A program made the translations under genes and the position numbers. The notes under the pieces were generated by a model that searched no databases, was not told the DNA's origin, and saw nothing but the letters and a program-made list of their open reading frames with translations. DNA of 64,000 bases, taken from NCBI RefSeq assembly GCF_030272615.1, contig NC_081407.1, forward strand, positions 141,362,897 to 141,426,896, in the 5' to 3' direction. Position 1 is the stretch's first letter, and every line of letters starts with the position of its first letter. This DNA is from Cryptomeria japonica (taxonomy: Eukaryota > Streptophyta > Pinopsida > Cupressales > Cupressaceae). This document shows positions 11,589 through 22,240 of the stretch, piece after piece.

Positions 11589-12435
11589 GTCTTTAGTCTC
11601 TCTGTCAGGATCCATATATAAAATATAACATTGAAGTATAAGAACTTATACTTTAAGTTATATTCCATATATATTGTCAGGATGTTTGAGAGTGGTTTTG
11701 GACCTCCAGGAGTTATAATGCAAAATCTAGTTTTTGGAGGATTCTTCAATTTTCTAGACTTAGTCAAATTTCAGGATCATGATGACATTCTAGACTTAGC
11801 CAAATTTCAGGACATTTGAGGATCAGGATCACATTCTAGACTCCTGAAGGAGAATTCGCTTTGTCCTCGATGTAAGGGATGGGACCTAGGAGGACATTAT
11901 GCATTCAACAAAGGTTTGATTTAGCAACTTGAAGTGCGACCAGATAGTACACAAAACACACACTAGGAATGATCTAAATAACCCCTAATCACTGAATTGA
12001 CCTGACCTCTTGAGTAGATCCACCTGACTCAATCCCTTTTACTTAAGCAGAGCTTGCTATCCTAATGATCTCTCTGACAACTCTCCAATGCAAAGGCTAA
12101 AAGCCAAGACCAGACAACCAAGCAAAGAAAACTAACCCTAGAAAGCAAAAAGTAGGGGTCCCCATTTGCAATGGGCAATGTGTGAATACGTCACAACACA
12201 TTGTTAGGGGAGTAGAGGAAGGAGCAAGTCCGTGGCTGCCCTCGACCATCTCCAATTCTTTGTCCCACTCACTTTGTTTGACTTCACTAGCTATCAATTC
12301 TTTTGTTGTTGTGTCTTCTACCATTTTATTCATTTAGTGGCACTATGACATTCCCTAAAGGTTTCTTCTTGGCCATTGAAATTCACAAATTATGTTTTGA
12401 GGGATTTCCAGATCTGGAAATGGATTGGTATATAA
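11589..12435. other. non-coding spacer after the satellite
   Basis: No gene is recognisable. AT-rich inverted similarity surrounds 11615-11680 (CCATATATAAAATATAAC; TTATATTCCATATATATTG). The segment 11,850-11,965 has weak inverted similarity to 7683-7790. A minus-strand frame at 12333-12097 has no family features. Confidence 0.35.
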
Positions 12436-12439
12436 GGGT

Positions 12440-12680
12440 CCAAGAGAAGATGAAATGTTAGTGGTTAGAATTTCTCTTCGTTTGCCAAGAGAAGATGAAA
12501 TGCCGTGCTTTCTCTTCATTTCCCAAGAGAAGATGAATGTTGCACTTTATCGTCATTTTCCAAGAGAAGATGAAATGTCATGCTTTCTCGTCATTTCCCA
12601 AGAGAAATGAAATGACCCACTTTGTTTCTTCATTTCCTAAGAGAAGGTGAAACATCCCTCTTTGTCTCTTCATTACCTAA
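12440..12680. repeat. short tandem repeats of a GAGAAGATGAAATG unit
   Basis: Five to six units of about 30-50 bases each begin CCAAGAGAAGATGAAATG or a variant and end TCTTCATTTC. Each unit is therefore a weak inverted repeat of itself (GAAGATGAAA against TTTCxTCTTC). Units lose similarity toward 12,680. The plus-strand frame across it reads the repeat and is not a gene. A TATATAAGGG word lies directly upstream (12429-12438). Confidence 0.75.
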
Positions 12681-13083
12681 GGCAAGAAGACCTTTCATTT
12701 TGCATGGTTAATATCTGTTTAAAGACATGAGGAGCGTGAATTAAGGCGTGGAGGCAAGTTTGAGTGTTCAAGTGATTTGGGAAGTATTCCATCTGTAGAG
12801 TGAAGTCGAAGGCTTGATAACTAAGATGAACTACTATAAGTTCTTGTATATCTTTACATGCTTGTTTTGAGCAATAACAATGAAGTACATGAGCAATTAC
12901 CGCTACAACTGGTTGTTCCCCATCTTGGCGCTTTTGAGGATAAAATAACTTGTGCTGTGTTATGATTTTTCTTTGATTCTGGTTATAAGCAGTATTCTAG
13001 CCCTCTAATTAACTGTCATTTGAGTTTTCCAAGTAGCACGGTAACATAAATTGTGGGGTAAAATTTATTATAAACTACAGAAA
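12681..13083. other. unassigned non-coding DNA
   Basis: Nothing is recognisable on either strand. The segment separates the small tandem repeat from the aORF fragment. Confidence 0.3.
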
Positions 13084-13486
13084 TTACGGATCATGGCAGC
13101 TAAGGTGGTCATAGGAAGTGGTTTCTTGGAAGGCACCAACAAGTATTGCTTGGGTGTATACTGTACCTAGAAATAGTCTGATGGCATGCTTTGTTATATG
13201 GAACCCTATGTGTTTCAGTGACAAGAACTCATGGATTTTGGCAGATAGCGATTCTACCCAATTGTAGATCTCTCCTGTACTCAACGTTATCATTTAATTG
13301 GTCATCCATACTGCAATATCCAAAGTACATATAACCTCAACAAACTTGCTCATGACAAGATCCATAATACACCACCATTCTTCTGTAGCTAGGTATTCAT
13401 TTTTCAATCCTCTATTTCCATTGGCCCACATTCTTGCTATCTTCAAACTAGTCAAGTCAGCTTTGCATAAGGTATGGATAGCCTAG
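13084..13486 (-). pseudogene. fragment of retrotransposon accessory protein (aORF central domain)
   Basis: Read on the minus strand, 13486-13294 encodes a block with RGLKNEYLATEEWWCIMD, and 13293-13084 encodes IYNWVESLSAKIHEFL, then TKHAIRLFL. These match, in order and spacing, the central domain of the extra ORFs in elements A (RGLKKSYIVPGDWQCLLD), B (VYDWVALLAERMCEFL) and C (VYNWAQLLSKRIHDFL). A stop separates the two blocks. No LTR, gag or pol of that family was found beside it, so this is an isolated remnant of a fourth copy. Confidence 0.78.
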
Positions 13487-14143
13487 TCTTTATGTGCCAG
13501 AAAAACAGCTACAAGTAACATGTTTGACTGTGGTTGAACTTGTCACAGATAATAAAAATAATAGGGCTGCGCCCAAGATGAGGTGTTCAGACATTTCTTC
13601 TTTTGCTTTTCAAGATCTGAAGTGTTTAGGCATTCTGTTGCGCAATCATGTAAATTATGATTCTGTATGACTCCCTTTGAAACATACTTGGGATTTTCAT
13701 TAACTTGAATTAGATTTTACTTGAATTGATTTGGCGGTCTTTGACGTGTTGGAGTGTAATTGGGAGGTATCGGGGGTTGTGATAATGTTGTATGTGTGTT
13801 TAGGCATCAAGAATATTATGTAAGATGTTCATGGGGTCTCTTGTAAAAAGTTAACCTATAAAACTAGAAAGGAGATAGTGATAAGAGGAGGGGAACCCTA
13901 ATTCTTCTGGCATTTTCATCCACATTGGGTTTCTTTAGGTATTTCTTGTCTTATTGATGCTTGTCATGATATTCTTGTACTCTAATTCACTTGATCATGT
14001 TTCTTTATTTAATGGATACTAAAACAACTCATAAATTAAGAATTTTAGGATTCTTATCAAGCACCTTTACATCAAATTAGTAAGTATGATGGTCAAGAAT
14101 TGATCAAAATATTTAAGATCCATATCGGTAAAGTATGATGTGT
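13487..14143. other. unassigned non-coding DNA
   Basis: No gene or element boundary is recognisable. The segment ends at the target duplication AATAT (14144-14148) of the solo LTR. Confidence 0.3.
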
Positions 14144-14148
14144 AATAT

Positions 14149-16341
14149 TGTCATAACCCCTCTTTGGACATTGGATTATTGTGATCAAATAAATACGATA
14201 ATTAAAACATTTATTAATTAACATTTAATAATATCAGAAAATCGTCTCATTTATGAGATTTCACGATTTTCCTCTAAGTGAGAGGGTTGTCATAACCCCA
14301 CATCCTGGTGATGTAATTAATACTAGTTTTTGTGATTCTTCATCATAATAATAAATTATCATTTATTATGTAATTAATTATGGATGTTAATAGTAATCCA
14401 TTTACAAAGATCAGCAATTACCATATATATAGAAGGGTGCGTTAAATAATGCGGGGGAATAATTGTTATGTGATGGAGTCATTAAGATAATCGTTAAGGA
14501 TAAGGAGGAGACGTATCTAGGACCATATGACTCTTCACTTAATAAATATTAAGTATATTAATAAACAAAGATTAAGTATATAATTTATTCATTAAATATT
14601 AATATTAATTTCTTATTTTACAATACTATATTATTGCAAAATAATATCAAATTACCAATATTACAACCAAAATAATATTTAAAGATATGTAACTTATTGA
14701 GGAACCATCAATACATCCTCTCCGCATAACTAAATCAGATCATATCACATCACCGCCTGAGCCCTGTCGAAGACAAAGGCGAAGGCGGAGGTTTGGTCAT
14801 GATGTGCCAACGCTGTAGGATCATGGTCAGTATTGGCAACTTGAATATGGTCGGGAATGCATCATGGAAGATGAAATACGATACGTAGGGAGCAAAACGT
14901 ATTCATGACGGAGAAAATAGCAGGTTAATAATCCATGAAGAAAATTACTTCCACAAGATGCCTACACAACGGAATTAGCACGGGAGGAACAAACATCGAT
15001 GAATATCGAGTATTGCCAAGAATCGTATTGACACCAAGAAGAGCTATGTAGGAATGATGGACATCCATCATCTGGAGACCTGTGACGTCAATTACCGTGG
15101 AGGGAGGCGTTTGAGAACATAGACAATTACCCGTAATCATCCTTAAGTCTACCGTTATGATATGAAGAGACCAGAAGGGATGAGCATAGTGGGCGTCGAA
15201 GGAATAGATAGCATTTATGTTGTTAGTGACAGTGGTTACCGAAACTATCAACTCAATAAGGAATTAATAATTATCATTAGTCTAGAGTAGAAATTTTAAA
15301 GAATTCTCACAAGGTGCGATTAGTATGAGGAAGAGACTTGACGGAGGGACACATCTTGTAATTCAAAATTGCAACATATAAGAAGCCTTTCTAAATCACT
15401 TCAAGGGGGGATATCTTTATTATATGCTATTCAGATTGCCCAACTTGACCATTTGACCTAGTGTCCAGAACCGGCTGCATATACTTCAAGAATTAATAGT
15501 GTAGAGATCACCATGGATCAGATCGGATCAGAACTGTCATTAAGTGACAGGCAGTGACATATTTGTTCCTTGTGGTATGCACGGGAATGTGCTTAATATA
15601 TATGCATAATATATGGGAGCCCGATATCATCCTTATGTAGGATTTAATAAACTTAATAATAATAATATAGTTTTAATAATAATGATAATAAAGCTGTAAT
15701 AATAATTATTATATAGTGTAATGATATTATGTGGCAATATAACTCAGAAATTATTCTTTTAGACTGACCTTCAGTAGACTTATAAAGGAAATTTCCAGAT
15801 AGGCAAATTACATAACACTAGTATAAGAGAGAAACATATGTAAAGCCAATGTATAGAACATAAGAATGGCAGACCAGATCTGTCATGTGTCAGATCTGTC
15901 TGCCACATTACTGTATTTACTTATTTATGTATTTATATAATTAGAATGATCAATGAGGGATAACATAAAGATGGATAATAATAAATATTAATATAATAAT
16001 TACAATTATTATTAATATAATAAAAAGTAGTTATTAATTAGTAAATTAGTAAATATTCATTAAATCACCAGAACAAAGTATTTATTAATTGATTGATAAT
16101 AATAAGTATTTATTAATTAAAAATTAATAAACGCGTAAATGATTTATAAATCAAAATTAGGATTAATTATTTAGTATGGTGAAATAGCTAGTACTTGAGG
16201 GACTAAAGAAAAGGTAGAACATCCTAGATTGGATTCATGTTAAGATAGTTTTGTCTCTTAATCGATTTAGTTAAGTTATAAATATATTGGAAATCAATTA
16301 ATTACGGTTAAACTGTCTTGAACCAAGTTGGGGACATTACA
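14149..16341 (+). mobile_element. solo LTR, 2,193 bp, TSD AATAT
   Basis: Starts TGTCATAACCCC and ends GGGGACATTACA, so the termini are TG...CA with short inverted repeats. It is flanked by a perfect 5-bp duplication, AATAT (14144-14148 and 16342-16346). The interior is AT-rich with no coding frames of note. A TATA-type word (ACTTATAAAGG) near 15778 supports plus orientation. A second TGTCATAACCCC occurs internally at about 14290. The ends resemble the start of element D's LTR (TGTAATGCCCCC), suggesting one superfamily of long-LTR elements. It sits in a decayed copia element. Confidence 0.83.
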
Positions 16342-16346
16342 AATAT

Positions 16347-18260
16347 CTTCTTTGTTTATGGATCACTTCTGTTCAGAAGATATACCACTGCATATGAATT
16401 GCCTTGCATCAGCAACTAAGCAATACATTTGCTATGCAACATGCAACATGCAATGGGCCTTGTCCTTAATTGTGTGGTTATTCCGTTCGTTCAACAACCT
16501 CATTTTGATAAGGGGTGTAAGGACTTGTGATTTGCTTGTGTATCCGTTGTCAAAATATTTTTTGAACTACTTGGAAGTAAATTCTCTCCCAATATCTGAA
16601 CTGAGAGTTTTAATGTGCATAATATACTGAGTTTCTACCGGTGCTTTGAACTTAACAAAGTTACTAAAGGATTCAGACTTAAAATTGAGAAAGTAAACCC
16701 ACATTCTCTGAGATAAATGAAGCCGAAGAAGAAAATTCCTCTGAGCCTATTGTTGATTTATTGGATGGCTCACATAAATAAGTGTGAATGAGATCAATAA
16801 CTCCTTTGGCCTTCCACACGCTTAAATAGGAAATAATTGTGTATTTGTTTTTCATCAGACAACTTACACAAATATCCTCCTTTTTATGGATGGATGACAC
16901 CTTGTGAATCATATCCGTTAGGCTTACTGCAGATTGATACTGAAAACTAAAATTGGCATACCTTTTGTGCTAGTGTTGCCCTTCACCATAAGAGGATGCA
17001 ATTTCATCATGGCATAACCAATGAGTTTAGACAAACCTTTTTGCTCAATGCCAAGGGCAATTACCTTGTTTTGTTTCATATCAGAAACCAAGTATTTGTT
17101 ACCACTAAAACTCAATTGATGTTTGGGTTAACTTTGTCTTGTTTCATACAGAAACCAAACATTTTTTATCACTGAAACTTAAATTGATGTTTGGGTTTTG
17201 GATGAGTTGGCTAATAGTTATCAAGTTTTAAGTTATCTCTTGATTGTTCATAATATCTCAAAATACATACATAAAAGTGTTGTAAGAACAATAAGAACAT
17301 CATCTCTACCTTACGATGTGGACCAATCATCTTCTAAAGATATCAATTAAATGGTAAAATTTACATGTTAATCAAAATGCTATGATGGACTTGATTTAAA
17401 ATACCATGACTTGGTTGGCTTCTTTTACACCTCAGGAGACAATGAAAGTGTCTTCCTTTTCAAAACCCAATTACCTTTCACTGACCATTACATTGGCCAA
17501 GTTTTTGATTTTGTATAAGCCAAATCATATCCTTGCTTCCAATACTCCTTCACATGGCTGAACTTATGATAGCAGAAACACTTCACCTTGGTTCTTTGAT
17601 AGATTTTTGCACATTGTTCCCTGTAATGTGCTTTGCCTTTGCCTTTGTGTTGTGCTGCAAAAGAACTTAAAGCACTTTTCACATGCCTAGAAGTGGACTC
17701 CATGTATGTTTTTTTGCCTTTCCTGTTGTGAGACATGCATTAGCTTACTTAAAGGTTAATGTCTGACTAGCAGCCCGTAGATTCAAAGACTTTATAAATG
17801 TCCCATAAGAAGGAAGTAAATCATCCAAACTGGGGCAACCATATCTTCAACATTGACTGGTTTGTATTTACTTGGAACTTTCAACCTAGGTAGTTGTTTG
17901 GACTTGACCAACTTCTTAGAGAACAAACGTTTTAGATCAATGCACAACACTTATTTGATGGTTGGTGCTTATTTTTCACTCATTCACAAGATGATAATAG
18001 ATGAGGCATTTCAAATTGCAGGTATGAGATCACTAGAGACCCAAAGTTGAGTTGTAAGAGTACCTCTTTGCGATGCTTTTCAAAACTATCAGTGTTTGGA
18101 GTGGGTTCTAGTATACTTTCCCAAACAATTTGGTTTTAATCCTGATATTCACATAATGTAAGTATCTTATCACTCCAAACATCATAGTTTGCTTGTTGAG
18201 TTTCTTAGGCTCATCTAACACTAAACTTTGTATTTTAGGCACAATTTACAACAAATCAAA
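16347..18260 (-). pseudogene. decayed Ty1/copia gag-integrase region
   Basis: On the minus strand, 17736-17488 carries a gag zinc-knuckle remnant (KCFCYHKFSHVKEYW; last Cys lost, second shifted). Positions 17115-16679 carry the pre-integrase and integrase N-terminal region (ICVSCLMKN, GVIDLIHTYLCEP). Positions 16660-16360 carry integrase core motifs, including HIKTLSSDIGREFTSK. Several stops interrupt the reading. The order gag to integrase runs leftward and stops at the solo LTR (14149-16341); reverse transcriptase was not found on the other side. A matching primer site lies at about 19853-19866. Confidence 0.72.
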
Positions 18261-18800
18261 AGCACAAGAAGAAACCTTTGACCAAAAATTTAGACTAAGG
18301 GTTTAAAATTTTAATTTTTTGAAAACTTGTAGTGGTTAACAACAAAAATCATTGAACCTTTGCATATCTGAATAATTTTTTTAACAATAGTATCGTTGAA
18401 TTAGCGACGGAATTTTTTTCAGAATTTGCAATGGAAAAGTTCAGATTGCAGAATAACTAATCTACATTTTTTGTGCAAATACCTAGTGCTGTCCTTAGTG
18501 TTTGGTTGATCTGTTTGTGTGGTTGACCTGGTTTTCTTTACAACATTTGTATCTTAGGGACATGTCTTTTCTATGGCCGATTGTCTGTCTCACAGCTGAT
18601 ATGATGGTAGTCCCACAATTGGTCTTTCTTTTTCTGAATTTGTGTGTGATCCCCCCCAAATTTTGAGGTCGAGGAGGATCACATGAGCCTTGATCAAAAT
18701 CAACATTCACCTCCAAATGGACCAAGTTAAACCTAGTGAAGAGAAGAGCTTGTTTTTGCAGCAGCAGGAGATGCATTTGTTATTGGGAAATAACTCTTTT
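18261..18800. other. unassigned, probably copia leader
   Basis: No convincing coding motif is seen. The stretch lies between decayed copia gag and the copia primer site, so it is probably untranslated leader or eroded gag. Confidence 0.3.
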
Positions 18801-19620
18801 GGCCCAAAATTTTAAAAAGCTCGAGACTTAGAAAAAACTTGGCAATAACTCGGCAATTTTATTGAACATTATATATATATGAATGTTTAAAAATATTCTT
18901 CAAAAACACACATATTACTAAATTTGTTTTAGCATATTACTAATTTCCATCATATCTAAATCAATATTAGAATTTTATACATACCATAGACCAAAAAATG
19001 TTCAACTCTAAATTAGTTATAATATCGATTCCACTAGCCATGTCATATGTAGAAGTTGCCTCATCTAAAGAGTTTTTTGGCAAGTTGTGCAATAATAATG
19101 TCTAAGTAGGCACGCTCAAGAGTTATATCCCGATTCCCTATCACCCCTTCATTGTAATCAAGTTTTTTATTTGACAGATTTTGATAGCTAATGGGAATTT
19201 GGGAGTGGAGACCCCAATGAGGAGGGGTAGTGCCCCTCATGGGGTTTTGGGGGCAACGCCCCTAGTGGGGTCAAGGGGCAGCGCCCCTTGTGGAGGTTTA
19301 GGGTCAATGCCACCAATGGGGTTGAGGGGCAGCCAAGCCCAAATTAAGGCCTTTGAAACCTTTATCATCAACGAAAATCGTGGGTTTTTAACTGCAAGCA
19401 AGGAAAAATAAATTATATTAATTTGGAGGAGTGTTTAATAGAAAACTTGCGATTTTTTGCATTTGCTCAGGAGTTTTAAAGGAAAAAATCACCTAGAGTT
19501 TTCCAAAAACTCGTTGGAAAGTTTTTGTGTGTGTAACTTGCTTGGCATTTTGACTCGGGAGTATTCTCAATTCAAAAGAGTTTTTGGAGAGTTTTTCAAC
19601 AAAGGAGAAGACTATTAGAC
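18801..19620. repeat. possible decayed non-autonomous hAT-like element
   Basis: The left part (18805-18865) has AAGCTCGAGACTTAG and AACTCGGCAA words. The right part (19500-19600) has AACTCG, GACTCGGGAG and GAGTTTTTGGAG words. These resemble decayed forms of the GACTCG arrays of the left-end hAT elements. The middle (19205-19340) carries GGGGCAGCGCCCC blocks, as does the element at 1167-2226. No perfect 8-bp duplication was found, so boundaries are approximate. Confidence 0.4.
19200..19340. repeat. tandem GC-rich palindromic repeat (GGGGCAGCGCCCC family)
   Basis: Three to four units of roughly 36 bases each hold GGGGCAACGCCCC, GGGGCAGCGCCCC or a decayed version, linked by TAGTGGGGT- or TTGTGGAGGT-type arms. 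The plus-strand frame across it (19181-19411) simply reads the repeat. A similar word occurs inside the hAT element at 1924-1940. Confidence 0.7.
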
Positions 19621-19849
19621 ATTAGTCAATAAAATGCTATATGACTTGATGTTGACTAATAGAAGAAGTTTTGCTTGTTGATTTCTATAATTCAAAATAT
19701 CTTATCTTTGTTGTTCACTTCTACAATGTTGCAGTTTGCCCTATGTTGTGTTTTTAAACTTTGAGATCTGTGCTTTCAAATGTCTTTCTTTGTGGTGAGT
19801 CTAATTTTATTATGTTTACAAGCACTCCCAAAGGTTTATTTGTTTTGTA

Positions 19850-19867
19850 GAAGGCTCTAATACCAAA
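19850..19867 (-). other. copia-type primer binding site (tRNA-Met complement), minus strand
   Basis: In complement the site reads TTGGTATTAGAGCC, one base from the standard plant initiator-Met site TGGTATCAGAGC. It lies just left of TGTTGTAAG (19868), the inner edge of a minus-oriented 5' LTR. It fits the copia gag-integrase remnant at 16347-18260. Confidence 0.6.
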
Positions 19868-20563
19868 TGTTGTAAGAACGCAATGGGGAAAATGGGCACA
19901 CTTTGGAATGTGTTTGACTTTGAATTCTTATCTCTTAATGCGAGGAAGTTACATTGATTTGAACTGGGATTGTGCAAGTTATTTAATTATATTGTTAGAA
20001 ATAATAATGCATTTCATTTTAAGATTCTGGATACTAATATCCTATGCCATACACTAATACTTTAGTTTAGTAGTCATGTCTAACAAAATTTTGATATCCT
20101 CAGGGATAAGGTTGGCTAAATTTATTTTGATGCAGATTTGTGCATACATTTGTAATTCCTTGTTTTCAGTAGATTCTGAAATGCAAATAAATTTTCCAAT
20201 TTATTTTGTGAGCTGTTTCAAAATATCCTCCTAGAATTTTGTTCATAGCTTATAAATTGGTATCCTTGTCAATGCATCCTTAATTGACTTTTTTATCAGG
20301 TTTCAATAAGGGAATCCAAAGGTGCACATATATAACATTGTAGAACGATGGCCCTCTTTTGAAACCGTTAACCTATAATCAGTCTTTTGAAATAAATCTT
20401 AGGAGCCTTTGGTTGAAAATATGAAATATTAAAATCTGGTCTAGTGTAAAATCTCTATTTTTGCGCCATCCATTGCTTAAGAGCCTCAATTCTGGGTCAA
20501 ATATCAATAACTTTGCCAACTAGGGCCTTTTTATAATTCTCTCATAATGCTAAATCAAGAGTA
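19868..20563 (-). repeat. probable 5' LTR of the decayed copia element
   Basis: The segment lies outside the Met-type primer site and contains no coding frame. No second LTR copy was found in the window, so its outer edge is undefined. It ends at the target duplication ATATT of element A (20564-20568). Confidence 0.35.
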
Positions 20564-20568
20564 ATATT

Positions 20569-20874
20569 TGTTGTCGGGTAATTATGTCATAGTGTAATTA
20601 GAATGTTACGTGTGTTAAGGGTCGGTGGTTACGTGACGGTTGTCGATAGTTGGCACCGGACAACCTGCACCGACACCTATATATATGTACTTGGTTTCCT
20701 ATTTCAGTGTGTAGATATTGTCGAAGAAAGCTATGTTTTGAATGTATTGGCATTTGGCATTAATGAATACAGACACATGAGTTCTTCTCACTTGCATTCT
20801 TGTGTACTGCTACTGTTTCTATATTCTTGTTTTGTTATGCACTGAATGCACACACACCCCTCAGGGGAAAAACA
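20569..20874 (+). repeat. 5' LTR of element A
   Basis: Starts TGTTGTCGGGTAATTATG and ends GGGGAAAAACA. TATATATATG at about 20679 is the likely TATA box. Pairs with 35837-36140. Confidence 0.92.
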
Positions 20875-20890
20875 TTTGGCGCCGTTGCCA
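20875..20890 (+). other. primer binding site of element A
   Basis: TTTGGCGCCGTTGCC directly follows the 5' LTR. TGGCGCCGTTGCC is the primer site typical of plant Athila/Tat-type gypsy elements (Asp-type tRNA). Confidence 0.85.
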
Positions 20891-20929
20891 AATTAAACTT
20901 GGAATGATGGGAACATACTACATGGCACA

Positions 20930-21174
20930 ATGATAATGGGACAACCAGTGAGCAAGGGGACAAGTAGCAATCTTGAGGAAAAGCTGACAAAGTTGTTCGA
21001 AGGAGAGAGAGCACTGACAAGGGATTTCACCTACATCCTACAGGCATTGATCGAAACTTACGTACGGAAGGAGGCCACGACCGAGGACGTCCCTGAGAGC
21101 GTAGTGTGGAGTGCCCTTGGCGTAAGTCCGGCCGTAAACCGGTTGATGAACAACTTGCCTAACTTGTTGGCACA
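20930..21174 (+). pseudogene. element A gag, 5' part
   Basis: The frame opens MIMGQPVSKGTSSNLEEKL and runs to LPNLLAH before being cut by element B. Its end (ETYVRKEA, then NRLMNNLPNLLA) aligns with the start of element C gag (TQYVQREA, then FDLLRSIPRLLA). Reading resumes after B at 25290 with LALQTCREETYRE, matching IALQDQREETARE of C, which confirms that B is an insertion in gag. Gag forms the particle and binds RNA; this copy cannot make a full product. Confidence 0.8.
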
Positions 21175-21493
21175 TGTTGCCAGGAATAATCATTATGTCA
21201 TGTTGTCGTATTATGTTTATGTTGTCGTCGGTAATAATGAGTTACGACAATCAGTTAGTTAGTCGTCCCGAAGGGCAGTTGGACGCGACGGTTGGTCGCA
21301 CCCCTTCGGGCATTATGTATTGCATACCTTCCCTTCGTAGTGGCATCATGATAGTGGTATTTGGGTTTAATGTTATAAGCACTTGATGTACATGGACTAT
21401 TGACTTAATACAGAGACTGGTGATTTAATATATTTCCATTATGTTCTGTGCATTTACTTTCTGCATTTAATTGTTTACCGTATGTGGCAAACA
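21175..21493 (+). repeat. 5' LTR of element B
   Basis: 319 bases, TGTTGCCAGG to GGCAAACA. Shares the core CGCGACGGTTGG followed by TCGCACCCC with the 3' LTR, but much of the rest is hard to align. It is nearly repeated at 21499-21780. Confidence 0.75.
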
Positions 21494-21498
21494 TTTGA

Positions 21499-21783
21499 TG
21501 TTGCCGGGAATAATCATTATGTCATGTTGTCGTCGGTAATAATGAGTTACGGCAGTCAGTTAGTTAGTCATCCTGAAGGGCAGTTGGATGCGACGGTTGG
21601 TCGCACCCCTTTGGGTATTATTTATTCCATACCTTCCCTTCGTAGTGGCATCATGATAGTGGTATTTGGGTGTAATGTTATAAGCACTTGATGTACATGG
21701 ATTGTTGACTTAATACAGAGATTGGTGATTTAATATATTTCCATTATGTTCTGTGCATTTACTTTCTGCATTTAATCGTTCAA
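21499..21783 (+). repeat. second, truncated LTR copy in tandem
   Basis: Begins TGTTGCCGGGAATAATC, is about 90% identical to the 5' LTR with one internal gap, and stops at TTTAATCGTT where the LTR would continue. The junction (TTTGA then TGTTGCCGGGAA) resembles a primer site of the GTTGCCGGG type, so misplaced priming or template switching could have made the tandem. Confidence 0.7.
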
Positions 21784-21837
21784 AACCACACGGAAGTTCA
21801 TGGCGCACATCATTTTTGTGATATTTTAAGTCCATGT

Positions 21838-21945
21838 TTTTTTTTTTCAAAATACTTTCAAACATCCAAATTGAAGGTTTACCATGAACGTAGGGAACTT
21901 GGACCCTCCAATCAGGGTGTTTGAAAGTATTTTGAAAAAAATAAA
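21838..21945. repeat. inverted repeat in element B leader
   Basis: TTTCAAAATACTTTCAAACA (about 21846-21865) is complemented by TGTTTGAAAGTATTTTGAAA (about 21918-21937) across a loop of some 50 bases. The RNA would form a strong stem just upstream of the motif-rich spacer. Confidence 0.75.
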
Positions 21946-21984
21946 AATAAAAATTTATTAAAAAAACAAACAAAAAAACCAAAA

Positions 21985-22240
21985 AAAACCACGGTGGACG
22001 CGGGACCACCAAACGGTGGGACCACCGACGGCGGGACCACCGTGCGGTGCGGTGGAAACTATTGTGCGGTGGGGAGTGCCGCGGGTTATAATCTCACCGC
22101 ACAAACACGCAGCCGCATACAAACACGCAGCCCCGACCCACACGCAATCCGCCCAACAACGCAACGCCCACGCAAGCACAGAGCAGGCACACGCAAAGCA
22201 TACGCAGCCATACACAGCCATCCAGAAGGTAGTTAAGGTG
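21985..22240 (+). repeat. motif-rich spacer upstream of B aORF
   Basis: Short words recur out of phase: GGGACCACC and CGGTGGxxCC forms (21990-22070), then ACACGCA/ACGCA words (22105-22210). It occupies the place held in elements A and C by GTAC-word clusters, but with different words. Confidence 0.6.

Noticed and set aside
12097-12333. Minus-strand frame with hydrophobic C-terminus
   Set aside because: No homologous motif, promoter or splice context; likely chance.
19181-19411. Gly/Ser/Pro-rich small protein
   Set aside because: The frame only translates the GGGGCAGCGCCCC tandem repeat.
18797-19620. Exact hAT boundaries for the ACTCG-like region
   Set aside because: No 8-bp duplication could be found for any plausible pair of ends, so only a tentative repeat was recorded.
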